Part shown: positions 54,877-64,000 of the stretch, piece by piece
Layout: each line of letters starts with the position of its first letter
Numbering within the stretch: the first letter of the stretch is position 1
Program-made: the position numbers and the translations under genes
Source of the DNA: Rhinopithecus roxellana
Taxonomy: Eukaryota; Chordata; Mammalia; Primates; Cercopithecidae
Assembly (NCBI RefSeq): GCF_007565055.1
Contig: NC_044554.1
Span: 13,245,921 to 13,309,920 of the forward strand
Reading direction: 5' to 3'
DNA length: 64,000 bases
Notes under the pieces: generated by a model
Told to the model about the DNA's origin: nothing
Database searches by the model: none
The model's input: the letters and a program-made list of their open reading frames with translations, nothing else

Positions 54877-57584
54877 CAGAAAGGTAGACTAGGATGATAA
54901 CTGGCAAAAAAAAAAAAAAAAACTTTTAAATGTCTGCCTTTTTGGTGAAAAAGAATTCAAATTAATTTGGCTTTGAGAATTTTAAATGCACACATCGTAA
55001 TAATTGCATAAACCCCAGAGCATTGTAAAATCAGAGTTGGAAATCTCTTACCATCTATACTATAAAAGCAAGAACCTAATCTTGCAAGCAGAGTTTTAAA
55101 ACTCCTGAGCCCAAGGAAGATATCAGTCTGCCTGTGAAATTTGGCTCCTTCCTTCTTGTGATTATCTTTTCCCTCCCTATCCCTTTTTGTCCTTACCTTT
55201 TCTCTAGTGAATGTGAGCAGAGAGGAGGTCTCACAAACCTGATTTTTTTTTTTTTTTCAAAAATACAATCCCTAGGAAAACCGAGGAGAGAAATAAGAAT
55301 AGAGAACCAACATGTGCTCATTTAGGCCCTCTGCCTAATTTCTTTTATTCCCCTCTGATGTCTTTTTGGCCCCTTTCATGGCTGTACAACTAATGCTGTA
55401 ATGGTTTTGAAGGTAGTGTTAGTAGCCTATTGAGTTTGAAGGGAGCCTTGACTTCTGAGTCCTTTTATCATATTCATCTTTTGGGAGCTTTTTTCCCCTC
55501 TGCAAATCAAAACAGGTATTTAATTCAGACATATTTAATTTTAAGTGTTAAAAATCTCCCATATATTAGTATGACGCTACTCATTTATTTTGTCCATCAT
55601 GTAGGTGCCATAGCTCTGGAGCATATCATTTAGGGTTCTGGACTTTACCGCAGGTACCTGGAGGTCATCACCGTTAAGTGAATGAGTTCTTTATTAAGCC
55701 AATATTTGATCAAGCCTTGAATATACTAATAATTATGTTCATGGGACTGCCTGCTGAGATTAGAAAACGAAAAAATCTTAAAGCTTACATTTCTTGCATA
55801 AGTAAATAGCCACATTTAATCTTCCCTTCATCTGTGATTTGTATTTATTACATTTGGTGAGCTTGGTTAGTGGTTTAGACTCCTTAGGTTTTTGCTACAT
55901 CCAGGTTCCTATTATGCAATCATCTTTGATAAAAACTAATGCATACAACACTGGACCCTAGAGTATAACATGATGCAAAATCCCTTTCCAAATGTGTTTC
56001 CTACTAAAGCAAACTATATTGAAAGGCATTAAAGAGAAGCATTCCCTGGTCACTTCCAATTGGAAATATATATATTTCTTTTTTCATAAATCACATTCAC
56101 ATTGTTCTCTGTCTCATTACCTCTATTGTGAGCGCTCCCTTTGCCCACACGCTCATGAGAAAGCGATTACGGTGGGTTGTGCCCTCCTTAAGAACATGGC
56201 TGGCAAACAGGGTCTTTTTTAATGGGTGATTATTTGCATCAAAATGAGTGCATTTGGACATATTGGCATGCATCAAGAGCAAAATCCAGACAGTGAGAAA
56301 CTGCAGATTAGACAGCAAGAGTCTTCAACAGAAAAATTGTAAGGAAAAGAATGAGGGGGAAATTGGTCGCTTAAAATAAGTTTAAAAGGCATGCAAAACA
56401 TGGGAGGACTGAAATGCAGCCTCTGAGGATACACACATGGGCGATGACATCATAAACACACACAAGGACACAAAGACTGTGGAGCCAGGAGTCTGCTTAC
56501 TGAGGGAGGTGGGTGGCTACAAGTGGACCAGACACATGGAGTGGGGTGCTTGGCTAAGTTCTGTGTCTCCACCTGCATGGTGGTTACCGGATGCTGACCT
56601 TCCCATCCCTCCCAATGCAGTGCATCTCTTATGTGTGATTTTCACTGCCCATGCTTTATTTTACAACACAAAGCTTTTCTTTTAATGAGTCTCCTCAGGG
56701 TTCACATAACCAACATTTTTTTGGGAAATTCACTTTAGGGATTGGGGTCCAATAATAAAATGTGTCTCACTTTTCTCACTAAGAGGGAAATTGAAATTCC
56801 AGCTGGAAATTCACCAGTAGGATTATCTGACAGCTTGGTCAGAAATGAGAGAAAAATTTAAAAAGAGGGCCAGTGGATGGAGCTTTTCTAGGTTCTGGCT
56901 ACAGAAGACTCCCCTGGTCTTTATTTTTTTCCACATTCATTTACACAGTGAATTATGTAGTTACCACTTTTAGTAATGGAATAAGCCTTTGCAGACTCAC
57001 CTCCTCTAAACAAAAACAAGGACCCTGATGGCAGCCATATTGCTCCCTGCCCTTCCCCTCCTTACCTTGAGTAATGTTTAAAGAGCACAGAGGTTTGCTT
57101 AAGGGAACTCATCCCTGCTGCCAGCACCAATGTCCTCTAACCCTCTTGCCCCTGAAAGTGCCGGTCTGAAGTGACTACCCTGGTGGTGTGATGTAGGATG
57201 TCCTCTAATATCCTTCCAGCTGGGGTATCATTTCTTTAAGGGTTTTTTCCCTATTAAATTCAGTTCTTCTAGAGTAAGAACCACCTTAATATGAATGAGT
57301 TAGGTGAGAGTTCCAAAAGCGGGTAAAACCATAAAGAGCATGACACTGGAAACCAGAGGTGGGGGCACAGGAAGGAAGACCCAAAAGAGGGGTTGCTGGG
57401 AGTTTTGCCTTTTCTTTTTTTTCTTGTTAGACCTGGCCTAAACTTGTTGATATTTTTTAGCTTAAATCTGGAATCCCACTAAAACATAACATTTACATCT
57501 GTCCCCAGGGCTGGATGGTACTTGCAGGACTCAGTGCATAGGCCTGAATCCAAAGATGTTTGGGAAGAAACAGGCCAGTTTCCA
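54877..57584. other. repeat-poor unassigned sequence; candidate conserved element
   Basis: The longest stretch in the window (about 2.7 kb) with no Alu, MIR or L2 that I recognise, only an A18 run near 54905 and T15 near 55241. 56090-56320 has complex sequence with an octamer ATTTGCAT at 56232-56239. No exon recognised. Confidence 0.4.
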
Positions 57585-57690
57585 CTCCATGAGGGCAGGG
57601 ACCTTACCTGGTTTTGCTTACTATTCAATTCTCAATTCCTAGCACAGTGCTGGGCACATAGTGTGTGCTTAGTGGACATCTGATTTAAAA
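57585..57690 (+). mobile_element. L2 LINE tail
   Basis: 'tccatgagggcagggaccttacctggttttgcttactattcaattctcaattcctagcacagtgctgggcacatagtgtgtgcttagtgg' is a clear L2 3' end. Confidence 0.85.
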
Positions 57691-57702
57691 AATGAACCAA
57701 TA

Positions 57703-58094
57703 GGCTGAGTATGGTAGCTCACGCCAGTAATCCCAGAACTTTGGGAGGCCACAGTGAGAGGATTGCTTGAAGCCAGGAATTCAAGACCAGCCTGGCCAAC
57801 ATAGTGAGATCCTGTCTCTACAAAAAATTTTAAAATGTGCTGGGTGCAGTTTCTTATGCCTATAGTCCCAACGACTCAGGCCAAGGTGGGAGGGTCATTT
57901 GAGCCCAGGAGTTTGAGGCTGTGATGAGCTATGGAAGGCAGCTATGCTTATCACTATACTACTAACACTGCATGGCATGGACCACAGTGAGCTGTGATTT
58001 CATCACTTTACTCCAGCCTGGGCAACAGAGTGAGACTCTGTCTCTTAAAAAAGAAAACAAAAGAAAGAAAGAAAAGAAAAGAACAAACAAACAA
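57703..58094 (+). mobile_element. AluJ-type SINE with about 50-60 bases inserted in the right arm
   Basis: Starts ggctgagtatggtagctcac and ends with a complex A-rich tail. In the right arm the normal 'gtgagctatgat' to 'gcactccagcc' stretch is interrupted by foreign sequence around 57933-57983 ('ggaaggcagctatgcttatc...ctgcatggcatggaccac'); Alu sequence resumes with 'agtgagctgtgatttcatcac'. The element is therefore about 390 bases instead of about 300. Confidence 0.88.
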
Positions 58095-58384
58095 GGGACC
58101 AGACTGACAAACAGCTTGAAGCAAAAGAGATATTGCAGAGATCTTCCAAGATGGGCAGTGAGAAAGTGTCTGTGGTCACTCCAGGGGCTGCCAGGGATGT
58201 CCTTCCCCTCTCCTCCACTCCTGAGTTTTTTCCCATCTGAAGTCCAGGGTCGACCACCTGTGCTCTGTGCCTGCCTATCCTCAACAGGAAAATCAACCAG
58301 TATAGAGTTCTTGAGACGTAACAGCTCTTACCACAGTCTGTCCCTCTTGCACAGCAGGTTTTGGGTCCTAGAAGTATTTTCCCA

Positions 58385-58562
58385 CAGATTGTCTAATCTG
58401 TGCTACACAATACTCTCATGCAGTGGGTAATTCCCACCTTACACAGGAGGAAACTGAGACCAAGAGGGATTAAAATGGCTTCGTGGGGGCAGAGCTGTAA
58501 CTAAATCTCAGAACTTTGGATCCTTACACCCCACATCCTTTCTACTGCGCTGTCCCAGGCAC
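58385..58562 (-). mobile_element. MIR SINE
   Basis: 'aatactctcatgcagtgggtaattcccaccttacacaggaggaaactgagaccaagaggg', 'gggcagagctgtaactaaatctcag', 'cccacatcctttctactgcgctgtccc' antisense. Confidence 0.88.
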
Positions 58563-58690
58563 TAATGCAGACAAAAAAAAGCCTCATCAGGATTCAGACC
58601 TTGCCCTCAAGAAGCTGAAAATCTAATTCTGAAAGAGAAAACTCCCATAAATAGTGAATATACCAATAAACATAGAGCAGCACTGCCTGT
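58563..58690 (-). mobile_element. possible L2 fragment, antisense
   Basis: 'caggattcagaccttgccctcaagaagctgaaaatctaattctgaaagag' resembles an antisense L2 3' region next to the MIR. Confidence 0.4.
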
Positions 58691-59089
58691 TCCTTCCCCA
58701 ATTTTACTCCTCAAGGATGTTCTGAAAGATGAGGTAACTGTTGCTTTTTCTTAGAAGGGTTCTTTCTGTTTAAACTTATTTCCAGAGTGTAGAATAGGTG
58801 GTTCAGCCTGTCTTCAGTTGTCTGCTGTAATGGAGAGGAGAGGGAGAGCGTAAATAATAAAAACCCAAAGTTAATCCCAAAGATCCAACTTTAATCACCT
58901 GTGTCAATCTCACACTTCAGCAGACCTCATTAGAAATAACCACATCATAGATAGGAAAAAGAAAGCAAAATATCTGAATAAAAATCCATCTGTAAACTAG
59001 ATAACCTTCACCTTATACCAGTGTCATCTATAACAGAGTCAGAACTACTAACACTGAATGTCCGTGCTTTTGGACTTTCTTCCTCCCAG
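58691..59089. other. unassigned sequence
   Basis: No recognisable repeat or exon. Confidence 0.35.
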
Positions 59090-59262
59090 ACTGTTTCATG
59101 TGTATTCTCTCATTTGATGTTCTCAATTATCCTGTGCAGGAGGTAGTGCTGATACTGAGGTTTAGAACATTTAAGTGACTTGTGCAAACACCCACGGCTA
59201 CTTAGTTGCAGAGCTGCAACTTGCACCAGAGCTCTTTTCAGCCCCCAACTCTTTTCCACTTC
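59090..59262 (-). mobile_element. MIR SINE
   Basis: 'catgtgtattctctcatttgatgttctcaattatcctgtgcaggaggtagtgctgatactgaggtttagaacatttaagtgacttgtgcaaacaccc' is an antisense MIR. Confidence 0.82.
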
Positions 59263-60772
59263 TTTTCCCACTTCTACAACCACCCCTATCTCCTCCAATG
59301 GCTTCTCCTTCAGCCGTCCTTGAGAAAGACTCAGCAGCAGCAACTCAGCCACCTGTGAGTCTGCAGCACTGGCTCTCATCACAGTGGTTAAGTGTTCACT
59401 GACCACTTGGCTGTGTTACAATCATTTAATTAGTCTGTGTCACAGAGGAAGAGATGCTTTATTTATAAGCCTAATAGTGAAAACTTCTGAGTCTTCAGTT
59501 CACTATGAGCTTGGTGGCATTTGGATAATCTTGGGGTCTTCCAACTGTGCTCCTAATCCACTTTGTACCAAGAGAATAAACAAGGAGGGCTTTGTTCAGG
59601 GTGCAGCCACTGTGTTGAAGACTACAAGAAGGTTGTGGCTGGGTTAGCTGAGACAGGGCAGGAGGAAGGCAGGATAATGAGAAAAGCCATATTTTAGGAC
59701 CTTGGGAAAAATAACCAGACCTTTTTATGCTCCTCTTGCAATGAAAAAAGTGTAGAATTTATCTTCTTGGGACCTGGGTTGGGGCAGTCTCAAGGTTCAC
59801 ATCCATGTGTCAGTTGACCGCCAGTGCTTTCTCAGCCTCAACTACATGTTTGAGCCACCTGGGAAGCTAACACTCTGCACGATTCCAGTGGCAGCCAAGC
59901 ATGGGAATGATGGTGTGGTGGCTGTCACGTGTTCTACACTAGGGTGAACTGTATTTCCCAGAATTCCCTGTCCTGTGGGTTTCTAATTGGCATGGACCCC
60001 AAGATAAATTCTTGGGAGATTCCAAGGATGGAAGGGCAGCAGCACTTTCCAAAAGGTACGTTGTCACTCATTTGCCAGCCGGGCCTGCAACTGCTCCACC
60101 TTCTGGATCCTTCTTCAACTTCTCGGACTCCTGGGCCATATGTGTGCATTTAGCTTCATGTTGAAGAGCTGCAGCTTCTGCAGAACATTTGTACCATCAA
60201 GGTCAAAGGCAACAAGAAGTGACATGAGTTTCAGTCCATCTTTATGTGGTTCCAGTTAAGGCCTGTGAGTTCCTGATTGTTCTCCTCAACTGCCTGTCCT
60301 GTGAACCTCACACACTCACGTCAGATGCAAAAACAACCACCTTATAGAGGCTGCTTAACCAGCTCTTACTATTGCAAAAGGTCAATACCTAAAATAAATT
60401 CATGTAAATGCTGATAGATATGTACTGTACTGTATTCATCCTTGTGTTCTGCTTCTTCCCTTGAGCCCTGATACAGGTGGTTTTCAAGATTATGGTTGTT
60501 TGAAGGATTGGTATCCACCGAAGGAGGCCCAGTATAAGAAAGACATTCAGGTGATTCTGATCCACGGAAAGGCAGAGCTGACGCCTCCCTGTCTCTACCC
60601 CCACATCCCCAGGGGAACACCTGAGGGGCACCCTTTGAAAATCCTTGGTAGATGAGTAGTCTTCAAGTCTAGTGGTAAATGGGAGGCCCCCGGGGAGAAT
60701 CTTAAAAATGCAAATTCCTAAATTTACCTCAGATCCAGAAATCCAGATATCAAATGACCAATCCGAAAGTGA
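59263..60772. other. unassigned sequence, with an old repeat-like patch
   Basis: 59930-60350 ('gggtgaactgtatttcccagaattccctgtcc', 'ctaattggcatggaccc') resembles an old interspersed element I cannot name. 60680-60765 ('aatcttaaaaatgcaaattcc') has a MER5-like ring. No exon. Confidence 0.35.
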
Positions 60773-61048
60773 AACTTTTTTTTTTTTTTGAGACAGGATC
60801 TTACTCTGTTGCCCAGGCTGGTGTGCAGTGGCAAGATCACAGCTCACTGCAGCTTAGACCTCCCGGGCTTAATCAATCCTCCCACCTCAGCCTCCCAAGT
60901 AGCTGGAACTACAGGCATGCACCACCATGCCCAGCTAATTTTTTTGTATTTTTAGTAGAGACGGGGTTTTCCCCATGTTGCCCAGGCTGGCCTCAGACTC
61001 CAGAACACAAATGACTCACCTGTCAGGCATGAGCCACTACACCTGGCC
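60773..61048 (-). mobile_element. AluJ-type SINE with left-arm deletion and 8-bp flanks
   Basis: 'gagacaggatcttactctgttgcccagg' to 'gcatgagccactacacctggcc'. A piece is missing or scrambled between 'cctcagactcc' and 'ggcatgagcc'. gaaagtga flanks it at 60765-60772 and 61050-61057. Confidence 0.9.
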
Positions 61049-61643
61049 TGAAAGTGAGAATTTTTTAAAAGTCCTTTGCCCCAGCCTTTCTGGGGTGCTG
61101 GGAATGTCATTTCTGATCCAGATGCTGGTTACATGGGGCTTTTGTTTGTGAATAGGCATCCAGCAGCACATGTGTGATTTGTGCCTTTTCCTATATGCAT
61201 GTTATAACTCCATTGAGAGTTTTATAACACCCCCACCTCCCTCCCACCTTCCCATCCCAACCCTTCCCATGGAGTGTGGAGTAATCCCATACTCCAGTGA
61301 CTGGCCAAAACTGAAAGCCACTGGACTGCATGATTCCTTAGACACCCTTCCTGGCAAAGTAAAACACAGAGAAGGGAAATAGAAAAATGTTAAGCAATTA
61401 GGGATTAGTTAAGTCAAGATACATTCATCATTCTAATGATATAATCCTATGCTGTTATTACAGCATTGAAGGAAAAAACAACAGTGAGGCAGCCAGTCAA
61501 CTTGAAGCAACGAGAGTGGGTTGCAGGAGGTATGAGAGGAGCCAGTTTGGAAAATCACATTGGAGCCAGATCATGGAAGGCTTCGAATGCAAACTGAGGA
61601 ACAGGAAAAGCCATTTGCCAAAGAAGTGATTGATAAAAGTAGC
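61049..61643. other. unassigned sequence
   Basis: No recognisable repeat or exon. A possible continuation of a MER5-like element lies at 61095-61140 ('tctgatccagatgctggtta'). Confidence 0.35.
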
Positions 61644-61928
61644 TTTTTTTTTTTTTTTTTTTTTTTTTTCTGAGACAGAGTCTTGCTCTGTCACCCAGGC
61701 TGGAATGCAATGGTGCAATCTCGGTTCACTGCAACCTCCGCCTCCTGGGTTCAAGTGATTCTCCTGCCTCAGCCTCCCAAGTAGCTGGGATTACAGGCAC
61801 CCACCACCATGCCCAGCTAATTTTTGTATTTTTTACTAGAGACAGGGTTTCACCATGTAGGTCAGGCTGGTCTCGAACGCCTGACCTCAGGTGATACACC
61901 CGCCTCTGCCTCCCAAAATGCTGGGATT
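61644..61928 (-). mobile_element. AluS-type SINE, first half of a head-to-head Alu pair
   Basis: T26 run then 'tgagacagagtcttgctctgtcacccagg' to 'cccaaaatgctgggatt'. The last 35 or so bases of the minus-strand reading (attacaggcgtgagcc...) are missing, and the next base starts an Alu in the opposite orientation. Confidence 0.93.
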
Positions 61929-62198
61929 GGTGGCTCACACCTGTAATCCCAACACTTTGAGAGGCCAAGGAGGGAGTTCAAGACCAGCCTAGGCAACATA
62001 GCAAGACCTTGTCTCTACAAAACAATCAAAAATTAGCCGGGTATGGTGACACGTGACTGTAGTCCTAGCTACTGAAGAAACTGAGGTGGGAGGGTCACTT
62101 CAGCCAGGAGGTCAAGGCTGCAGTGAGCTGAGATCTTATCACTGCACTCAGCCCAGGCAATAGAGTGAGATCCTGTCTCAAAAAAAAAAAAAAAAAAA
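61929..62198 (+). mobile_element. AluJ-type SINE, second half of a head-to-head Alu pair
   Basis: Starts ggtggctcacacctgtaatccc, lacking about ten 5' bases, and ends with an A19 tail. It abuts the minus-strand Alu with no spacer. Confidence 0.93.
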
Positions 62199-62832
62199 GA
62201 GCAATTATAAATCTAAAATTATATTATCCATCATATTTAACTGCTCACAAAGTATATTGTTTGAAACGCAAACTGTTAACAATGAGTGGGCCCTGGGGCT
62301 GCAATCAGGGACTTACCCTTCCTTGGAAGTCAAGACAGACTTTTCAACCTCAGTGTCTTTCTGAAGAGCCTGCAGTCTACACATGGTTCAAAGTGCATTT
62401 AAATGAGTGGAAAGAAAAAAGTCAATCCCCAGTTCTCCCATTTTGAAGACCGGATAGGTTCTTGTGGGGCACAGCTGTTAAAGGTGAATTAAGATTTTCG
62501 GTGTATGGTGCAGGTGTATAGTACAGGAAGAACCTTCACAGACTAGTCCATTTTTAGGCAGTAAGTGTCCAGAATACAGCCAACAGTGATCCTCAACAGT
62601 GGGTTTGGACCTGGGGGAGAAGGAAGCAGGGGTGACAACAGACAATTGTGTTGATTTACAGTCATCTCTGAAGCTTTTTGAAATAAAGAAGTGGAGACCC
62701 TACCTGAGACCTGCCATGTCAGAAGCCCTACAAGTGATCTGGTGCTGCCCAGATGAAATCCACCAGCCTAATGCTGTCTACTACTTTCTTTAATATCCAG
62801 GGATAGAGCTCTTACAACCTCTCACTCTTCTT
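62199..62832. other. unassigned sequence
   Basis: No recognisable repeat or exon. Confidence 0.35.
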
Positions 62833-62944
62833 TTTTTTTTTTTTTTTTTTGTGAGACAGTCTCACTCTCTCACCCAAGCTGGAGTGCAGTGACGCAATCT
62901 CACCTTACTACAACCTCCGCCTCCTGGGTTCAAGTGATTCTTGT
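62833..62944 (-). mobile_element. 5'-truncated Alu fragment (right arm only)
   Basis: T20 run then 'gtgagacagtctcactctctcacccaagctggagtgcagtgacgcaatctc' and 'cctccgcctcctgggttcaagtgattcttg', then the element stops. tacaacctctc lies on both sides (62813 and 62953), the target duplication of a truncated insertion. Confidence 0.9.
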
Positions 62945-62963
62945 GTGTCCCATACAACCTCTC

Positions 62964-64000
62964 TTGGTGGCCCCTTTTCTCAGGGTGACAACTGTGTGTA
63001 CCTCCTGCCCCTCCCTCCACCCCCAAATGACAACTCCGCAGACTAGAACTCTTGAGCTTTCAAAATAAAGGTAGAATGAGACTTAAAATCATTGGTTAAG
63101 GACCAAAGGTATTGTCAAACTTCTTTTGAAAAGCCCACTTTCTTTCTCATTCTTGTTTGACTTGCAGTATGGTGATTTCACCCTTCCTTACTCTCCTGTA
63201 CTGTAACTGTACCCTAACCTCTATTTTGAGGACTATCCAGAGAAAATTCTTTAATCCTGCAAGGAATTTCCTCTGAAATCCAAAACACTTCCAAACATTT
63301 CTCCACCGACCCCTTGGCCTGTGCAGACAGAATCTAAACTCATATTCACATTAGCCTCAGTCTGAAATCATCAACAAGACAAATCTAATAAGGAAAACAG
63401 TAAGGTGGGGCATTCCAAAGTCACGGGCGAATTCCTGTGCACCCAAGCCGTTTCCTTCCTTCTCCTCATGCAGATAATTCAGAATGGTGCCCGAGCATCG
63501 TCTCTTCCACTCCTTACATTCCTCCCCAGCAGAGGGCCTTTCCCCAAACATTCTGAAAGCTCTTTTCGTTTGCAGTTTTTTCTTACTAACATTTTTCAGG
63601 AAAGGAAAGTTCACTTTAGTGTGCCCTGCTGCCTCATGAGACCACCTGATGATCTCCTAATCTCCGGGGTGGGCCCGGCTCTAGAGACACAGGCAGCCCT
63701 GTCCATGCCTGGCTCTGAGTGTTGTTTTGCTTAGCTCCCCAGAGAGTTTCAAGTGGCAGAGGCACAGAGTGCAAAAGCCCCAAGCCTCAGGCCTGAGGGG
63801 GAAGAGTCTGGAAGCAGGAGGGTGAGCCTCAGCTTTCTAGCTCAGTCATACCCAGGCCCAGGTAACCAGGGGTACACCTAGCTGTGTCACTGGCAGGAGG
63901 ATTCCTGCAACATTGGTGCTGGGTCTGCACAGATCTCATGAGGGCATAGCGTAGGACCTGTCCATTTGTGTGGTCCAACAGGTAACATCCAATCAAATGG
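62964..64000. other. unassigned sequence to the window end
   Basis: No recognisable repeat, exon or RNA gene in the last kilobase. An ORF of 109 codons at 63405-63734 (+) lacks any family resemblance or splice context. Confidence 0.35.

Noticed and set aside
57972..58430. 152-codon ORF on the plus strand
   Set aside because: Begins in the Alu right arm and tail and runs into unrelated sequence; no domain.
22563..64000. Search for a second ATXN7L1 exon (next part of the zinc finger, codons for E-R-R-H)
   Set aside because: Reading the plus strand for an acceptor followed by that frame found no convincing candidate; the next exon probably lies outside the window.
1..64000. tRNA, rRNA, U6, 7SK and Y RNA genes, CpG-island promoters
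   Set aside because: No matching cores or CpG-dense stretch were seen; CpG-rich parts are all inside young Alus.

Overview
The window is primate nuclear DNA, almost all of it intronic or intergenic. Two AluY copies (34659-34959 and, on the minus strand, 38174-38469) carry 'ctcaagcctgtaatccc' and 'gatccggccactgcactcc' in place of the human/ape 'ctcacgcctgtaatccc' and 'gatcgcgccactgcactcc'. These are marks of the AluYR-type subfamilies of Old World monkeys, so the source is probably a macaque, baboon, guenon or relative. There are no operons, CRISPR arrays or prokaryotic genes.

One protein-coding exon can be supported, 22458-22562 on the + strand. It is a 105-nt internal exon with a strong acceptor and donor. 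It encodes the start of the atypical C2H2-like zinc finger (SCA7-type) of an ataxin-7 family protein, and the residues fit ATXN7L1 best. That family belongs to the deubiquitinase module of the SAGA coactivator. I could not find the flanking exons, so most of the window is probably two large ATXN7L1 introns transcribed left to right.

The rest is a layered transposon landscape. Old layers are MIR, L2 and L1M fragments, MER5-, MER20- and MER3-like hAT MITEs, MLT1-type LTRs and one ERV LTR near 27-28 kb. Alus lie on top and often split the older elements (for example in MIRs at 0.8-1.3, 25.7-26.3 and 29.2-29.7 kb, in a MER5 at 41.1-41.5 kb, and in the LTR at 27 kb). Layout: 0-22 kb mostly L2/MIR/LTR with few Alus; 22.4 kb the exon; 23-33 kb Alu, MIR, LTR and a notable hairpin; 34-42 kb the youngest Alus, a degraded L1 and an inverted pair of an unnamed repeat; 42-57 kb low in Alus, with short tandem duplications, a Z-DNA-type tract and repeat-free stretches that could be conserved non-coding DNA; 57-63 kb Alu-rich again, with a head-to-head Alu pair.

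The observations most worth checking are the perfect 21-bp inverted repeat at 31427-31478, the unnamed inverted repeat pair at 36.5/38.8 kb, the spacerless Alu-Alu inverted pair at 61.9 kb, and an Alu carrying about 50-60 bases of foreign sequence at 57.9 kb. I saw no convincing new biological system. Repeat family names come from remembered consensus features, not a search.
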